7,796 bases of DNA from Hadesarchaea archaeon (GTDB taxonomy: Archaea; Hadarchaeota; Hadarchaeia; Hadarchaeales; Hadarchaeaceae), in assembly GCA_012962055.1 (NCBI GenBank), contig DTYD01000051.1, forward strand, positions 1-7,796. The letters run 5' to 3'. Made by a program: the position numbers and the translations under genes. The notes under the pieces were generated by a model. That model did not search any database. It saw only the letters and a list, made by a program, of their open reading frames with translations, and had not been told where the DNA came from. Shown piece after piece: positions 5,324-7,796 of the stretch. Numbering within the stretch: position 1 is the stretch's first letter; each line of letters starts with the position of its first letter.

Positions 5324-5405
5324 TTCAAATCCTGGCGGCCCCACCATCTGCAGTAAAATTGTTCCGTTCTTCCAAAGATGATTCAAAAAACGGAGAGTGG
5401 AAGTG

Positions 5406-5413
5406 ATTTTTAA
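5406..5413 (+). promoter_or_regulatory. TATA-like box for the enolase-uS2 operon
   Basis: ATTTTTAA centred near 5410 predicts transcription from about 5434-5437, a few bases before the enolase start. The mRNA would be leaderless or nearly so. The preceding 60 bases after the tRNA contain no other clear element. Confidence 0.5.
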
Positions 5414-5440
5414 GGAAGGGACGAATATCGGATAAAGGTG

Positions 5441-6709
5441 ATGTGGTTGCAGAAGCTGGTCGTCAAAAAACTCACAACACGGAAAATACTGGATAGCCGG
5501 GGGAACCCAACCATTGAGGTAGATGTGGTGGTTGGGAATGGCAAAATAGTCGGAACTGGCAGAGCCGCTGCCCCTAGCGGAGCCAGTACCGGGAAGCACG
5601 AGGTTGTGGCTTTTCCAGAGGGCGGCCCGGATGCCTCAATCGACATCCTGAAGAGGTCCGTAGCGCCGAAATTGGTGGGGATGGCGGCAGAAAAACAGAG
5701 GGATATTGATTCCCTCCTTCACGAGCTCGACGGAACGTTCAATTTTTCCAAGATTGGGGGAAACGCTGCGGTGGCGACATCTATGGCGGTGGCAAAAGCT
5801 ACCGCCGCTGCGCTCGGCATCCCCCTCTACCGGTATCTGGGCGGCGACGATGCTTGCAGTTTGCCGTACCCCATCGGTAACGTGTTAGGTGGAGGAGCGC
5901 ACGCAGGCAGAATGGCCCCGGACATCCAAGAGTTCATCTCGGTCGGAATCGGAGCCGAAAGAGTCATCGGAGCCGTCTTTGCAAATGCGAAGGTTCACAA
6001 AAAGGTGAAGGCGGAAATCGAAAAGAGGGACAAGACCTTTACCGGCGGGAAGGGCGACGAGGGCGCGTGGGCGCCGAATCTGGACAGCCTCCAGGCGATG
6101 GAAGTGGTGTCAGAGGCCTGCAAGCAAGTCGGCCAGGAGCTCGGATTCGAGGTCAGACCAGCGATTGATATCGCCGCGAGTAGCCTGTATGATGAAGAGA
6201 AGAAGAAATACATTTACCAGCGGGAGGGGAAGGCCAGGGAGGGGGGGGAACAGATAGACTTCGTCGTAGATCTCGTAAAAAACTACAAACTCTTTTACGT
6301 AGAGGACCCCTTGCACGAGGAAGATTTTGAGGGTTTCGCAGAACTCACCCGTAAAGTTGGGAAGGACTGTCTGATATGCGGTGATGACATATTCGTCACA
6401 AACGTCGAGCGGATAGAGAGAGGCATGAAGACCGGGTCGGCAAATGCCGTCCTGATAAAACCAAACCAGATAGGCACCCTGAGCGATACGGCGGCTGCGG
6501 TCAGGATAACGAAGGAGCATAACTGTGTTCCGACCATTTCTCACCGGTCCGGAGAGACCCCGGACGAGACGATCGCCCACCTTGCAGTTGCGTGGAGGTG
6601 TCCGTTGATAAAGACCGGTGCGGTCGGTGGAGAACGGATAGCCAAATTAAATGAGCTGATACGGATCGAGGAAGAGCTCGGATCCAAGGCCAAGATGGGG
6701 AGGTTGTGA
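5441..6709 (+). CDS. eno: Enolase (phosphopyruvate hydratase)
   Basis: A 422-residue glycolytic/gluconeogenic enzyme interconverting 2-phosphoglycerate and phosphoenolpyruvate in the cytoplasm, with Mg2+. Visible motifs are [14 protein letters not shown] (about 16-29), the mobile-loop SGASTGKHE (about 46-54), GGGAHAG...[35 protein letters not shown] with the catalytic lysine, [11 protein letters not shown] and [17 protein letters not shown]. The length is normal. ATG 5441 is used; an adjacent GTG (5438) adds one Met. AGGTGAT (5436-5442) overlaps this ATG and would suit TTG 5447 better (4-base gap), so the true start is uncertain by two codons. The stop TGA overlaps the uS2 ATG (TGATG). A G8 run (6241-6248) lies in frame. 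Enolase next to uS2 is a conserved archaeal arrangement; rpoN and rpoK, which often precede it, are replaced here by the tRNA gene. Confidence 0.97.
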   Translation: MWLQKLVVKKLTTRKILDSRGNPTIEVDVVVGNGKIVGTGRAAAPSGASTGKHEVVAFPEGGPDASIDILKRSVAPKLVGMAAEKQRDIDSLLHELDGTFNFSKIGGNAAVATSMAVAKATAAALGIPLYRYLGGDDACSLPYPIGNVLGGGAHAGRMAPDIQEFISVGIGAERVIGAVFANAKVHKKVKAEIEKRDKTFTGGKGDEGAWAPNLDSLQAMEVVSEACKQVGQELGFEVRPAIDIAASSLYDEEKKKYIYQREGKAREGGEQIDFVVDLVKNYKLFYVEDPLHEEDFEGFAELTRKVGKDCLICGDDIFVTNVERIERGMKTGSANAVLIKPNQIGTLSDTAAAVRITKEHNCVPTISHRSGETPDETIAHLAVAWRCPLIKTGAVGGERIAKLNELIRIEEELGSKAKMGRL

Positions 6710-7338
6710 TGAGTGCATCGGAATTTGAAGAGGGTCTGGTCGGGCTGATAGATTTCGATACGTATCTCTCCAGCGGTGTGCATATAGGTACCAGGCAGAA
6801 GACCGGGGCCATGGCGCCTTTTATATACCGGGTCCGTCCCGATGGTCTGTACGTGCTCGACGTGAGAAAGACCGATGAGCGAATAACAGCGGCCGGCAAA
6901 TTTTTGGCGAGATTTGAGCCTTCGAATGTTGCTGTAGTTTCAGCTAGGCAGTACGGTCAACGTCCTGTACAACGGTTCGGCGAGATTACTAAGACACGGG
7001 CAATGGTTGGGAGGTTTATCCCCGGGACATTCACAAATCCCAACTATAAAGGATATATCGAGCCGATGGCACTGGTGGCTACAGATCCATTTGCGGATGA
7101 GCAGCCACTCCGTGAGGCATCTCAAGTTGGGATACCAGTAGTGAGTCTATGCGACACGGACAATGAAACAGCAGACGTAGACTTAGTGATCCCGACCAAC
7201 AACAAGGGACGAAAGGCACTTGCGCTCGTCTACTGGCTTCTTGCGCGTCAAGTACTCAGGGAGAGAGGAGAGCTTTCATCTGATGCTCCCTTTGAGGTTT
7301 CAGTTGAGGAATTTGAGACCAAGCCAGAAGGCGAATAG
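6709..7338 (+). CDS. rpsB: Small ribosomal subunit protein uS2 (archaeal type)
   Basis: A 209-residue protein of the 30S subunit head/body junction. Diagnostic segments are [41 protein letters not shown] near the start, [59 protein letters not shown] and [31 protein letters not shown]. The length and acidic C-terminal tail are typical of archaeal and eukaryotic-type uS2, which lack the bacterial coiled-coil insertion. ATG 6709 overlaps the enolase stop and has GGAGGT (6699-6704) 4 bases upstream, so the two genes are translationally coupled. In related genomes the next gene is MEMO, and a broken copy follows here. Confidence 0.97.
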   Translation: MSASEFEEGLVGLIDFDTYLSSGVHIGTRQKTGAMAPFIYRVRPDGLYVLDVRKTDERITAAGKFLARFEPSNVAVVSARQYGQRPVQRFGEITKTRAMVGRFIPGTFTNPNYKGYIEPMALVATDPFADEQPLREASQVGIPVVSLCDTDNETADVDLVIPTNNKGRKALALVYWLLARQVLRERGELSSDAPFEVSVEEFETKPEGE

Positions 7339-7490
7339 GTGAGGCCCTCTGGTTGCGGGACAGTTCTACGCAGGCACTGATATCTTCTTGCTGGCCTCAA
7401 AATATCTTGGAGATCAAACAAATTAAAACGGTTAGTTGGACTAATATCTCCCATGTGCTGTCTCCCATGTGCTGGGCGTATGTGCTAAGC
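7339..7490 (+). pseudogene. Decayed MEMO-family gene remnant
   Basis: GTG AGG directly after the uS2 stop would begin a MEMO protein (family start M-R-x-P-x-VAG-x-FY). After a shift, bases 7343-7381 encode GPLVAGQFYAGTD, a near-exact MEMO N-terminus. After further shifts, 7438 onward encodes GLISP and, past a 14-base tandem duplication, a segment resembling the HAGYVYSG signature. At least three frame changes and a TAA (7424-7426) rule out a working protein, and the rest of the roughly 270-residue family is missing. MEMO proteins resemble class III dioxygenases and their function is unclear. The position after eno-rpsB matches the conserved order. Confidence comes from the N-terminal match plus context. 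Confidence 0.65.
7447..7474 (+). repeat. 14-base perfect tandem duplication inside the memo remnant
   Basis: TCTCCCATGTGCTG occurs twice, at 7447-7460 and 7461-7474, with no spacer. Fourteen is not a multiple of three, so the duplication alone shifts the frame. With one copy removed the local reading is GLISP-MCWA-YVLS, close to the MEMO signature GLISPHAGYVYSG. Confidence 0.9.
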
Positions 7491-7517
7491 TCGATAACCA
7501 GCTCGGCCCGCCTGCGT

Positions 7518-7700
7518 TTAACCACCAAGCTGTTTTTGACTCCCCCCCGGGAGCGAGAGCATGTCATCCATACGGTCGATAGTTAATTCATAGACTTTTT
7601 CTTTGGAAGCATTGCCTATCACCTCATTCTAATCACCTCACGGAGCTTTTCGAGCATAGCTTTATCTTTTGCGAGCGGGAGGACCCCATTCGAGAGGGCG
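7518..7700 (-). pseudogene. Unrecognised broken coding remnant
   Basis: Two coding-like minus-strand segments lie in different frames. The first ends ALSNGVLPLAKDKAMLEKLREVIRMR at TGA 7619-7621. The second (7518-7628) reads NEVIGNASKEKVYELTIDRMDDMLSLPGGSQKQLGG. They meet at two copies of GAGGTGAT spaced 14 bases apart. Joining them after EVI gives a continuous charged helical protein, so a duplication may have split one gene. Alternatively GAGGTGAT is a Shine-Dalgarno site for a second gene at ATG 7612 that breaks after nine codons. I do not recognise the family. Confidence 0.35.
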
Positions 7701-7707
7701 GGGATGA

Positions 7708-7796
7708 GAGCGAGCCGAAAGAGATATAACCACCGGAACCAACTTTCAGGTGGCGAAAGCCAGACGAGCCCCGGGCCACACGTCCGGGGCAGGGCC
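7708..7796 (+). pseudogene. tnpB: TnpB C-terminal remnant (IS200/IS605 type), continues past the window
   Basis: After an in-frame TGA at 7705-7707 the plus strand encodes ERAERDITTGTNFQVAKA then RRAPGHTSGAG. The first part aligns with the TnpB final RuvC segment, usually (A/E)xxDRDxNAAxNI. The second resembles the tail at the left edge of the window (RRALGQVSKVG). Hairpins 7730-7734/7749-7753, TGGCGAAAGCCA (7751-7762) and GCCCCGG/CCGGGGC (7768-7774/7784-7790) suit an omega-RNA scaffold. The asparagines and the upstream zinc finger are missing, so this looks like a decayed, 5'-truncated copy. Confidence 0.45.

Larger units (their letters stand above)
5161..5346 (+). tRNA. tRNA-Trp (anticodon CCA) with three introns and encoded CCA
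   Basis: The acceptor stem GGGGCCG (5161-5167) pairs fully with CGGCCCC (5336-5342), followed by discriminator A5343 and CCA 5344-5346. The D arm is GTGT (5170-5173), loop AGCTTGGCTA, GCAC (5184-5187). Base 26 is G5210. The anticodon stem is GCAGG (5211-5215) with CCTGC (5280-5284), and the anticodon is CCA at 5218-5220. The variable loop is AAAC (5285-5288). The T stem is CCGGG (5289-5293) with CCTGG (5331-5335), loop TTCAAAT (5324-5330). Removing introns 5188-5209, 5222-5278 and 5294-5323 leaves a 74-nt tRNA before CCA with every arm paired. Read without introns the D-to-anticodon spacing, variable loop and T loop are all impossible. The acceptor, discriminator and encoded CCA look functional. 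Confidence 0.93.

Noticed and set aside
6241..6248. G8 run inside eno as a phase-variable tract
   Set aside because: Enolase is an essential housekeeping gene and the tract encodes Gly-Gly in a plausible position. A single short run is not evidence of switching.
7353..7586. A 77-codon plus-strand open frame after rpsB
   Set aside because: It crosses the memo remnant in the wrong frame for VAGQFY and reads through the 14-base duplication. It is not a separate gene.
1..7796. CRISPR array or defence island
   Set aside because: No spaced direct repeats and no cas-like genes apart from the TnpB tails. The gene content is mostly housekeeping.

Overview
The window is archaeal. It encodes a TFB-type initiation factor, a geranylgeranyl-reductase-family flavoprotein, an archaeal-type ribosomal protein uS2, a MinD-like ATPase and a tRNA-Trp with bulge-helix-bulge (BHB) introns and an encoded CCA. 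TATA-like boxes lie about 25-30 bases before several genes, and Shine-Dalgarno sites of the GGAGGTGAT type are common. The enolase-uS2-MEMO order is the arrangement I know from euryarchaeal-like genomes. Three introns in one tRNA is more typical of Thermoproteales or deep uncultured lineages. I cannot name the lineage.

Layout. Positions 1-145 are the 3' end of an IS200/IS605 (IS1341-type) element: the tail of a tnpB gene overlapping a structured right end. Positions 172-2148 hold three minus-strand genes in the transcription order MinD-like ATPase, Mut7-C RNase-domain protein, AMMECR1 protein. A short divergent promoter region (2149-2244) separates them from a plus-strand pair, GGR-family flavoprotein and divergent TFB, which overlap by 4 bases. 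A DUF429 protein on the minus strand (4315-4878) converges on the TFB gene and overlaps its end by 35 bases. Positions 4879-5160 hold only promoter-like sequence. The tRNA-Trp gene (5161-5346) is followed by enolase and ribosomal protein uS2, which overlap by one base.

The last 458 bases contain no intact gene. They hold a frameshifted remnant of memo directly after rpsB, a short coding-like remnant on the minus strand, and the truncated tail of a second tnpB on the plus strand. TnpB tails therefore lie at both ends of the window.

The most remarkable object is the tRNA-Trp gene. The 183-base precursor reduces to a 74-nt tRNA after removal of three introns, at 25/26, 37/38 and 53/54. Two introns fit the BHB rule exactly. 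The middle intron carries box C'/D' motifs and two 10-bp complementarities to its own tRNA. One of these places position 39 under the N-plus-five rule, as in known archaeal tRNA-Trp intron guide RNAs. The 3' boundary of this intron does not fit a canonical BHB and deserves experimental attention.
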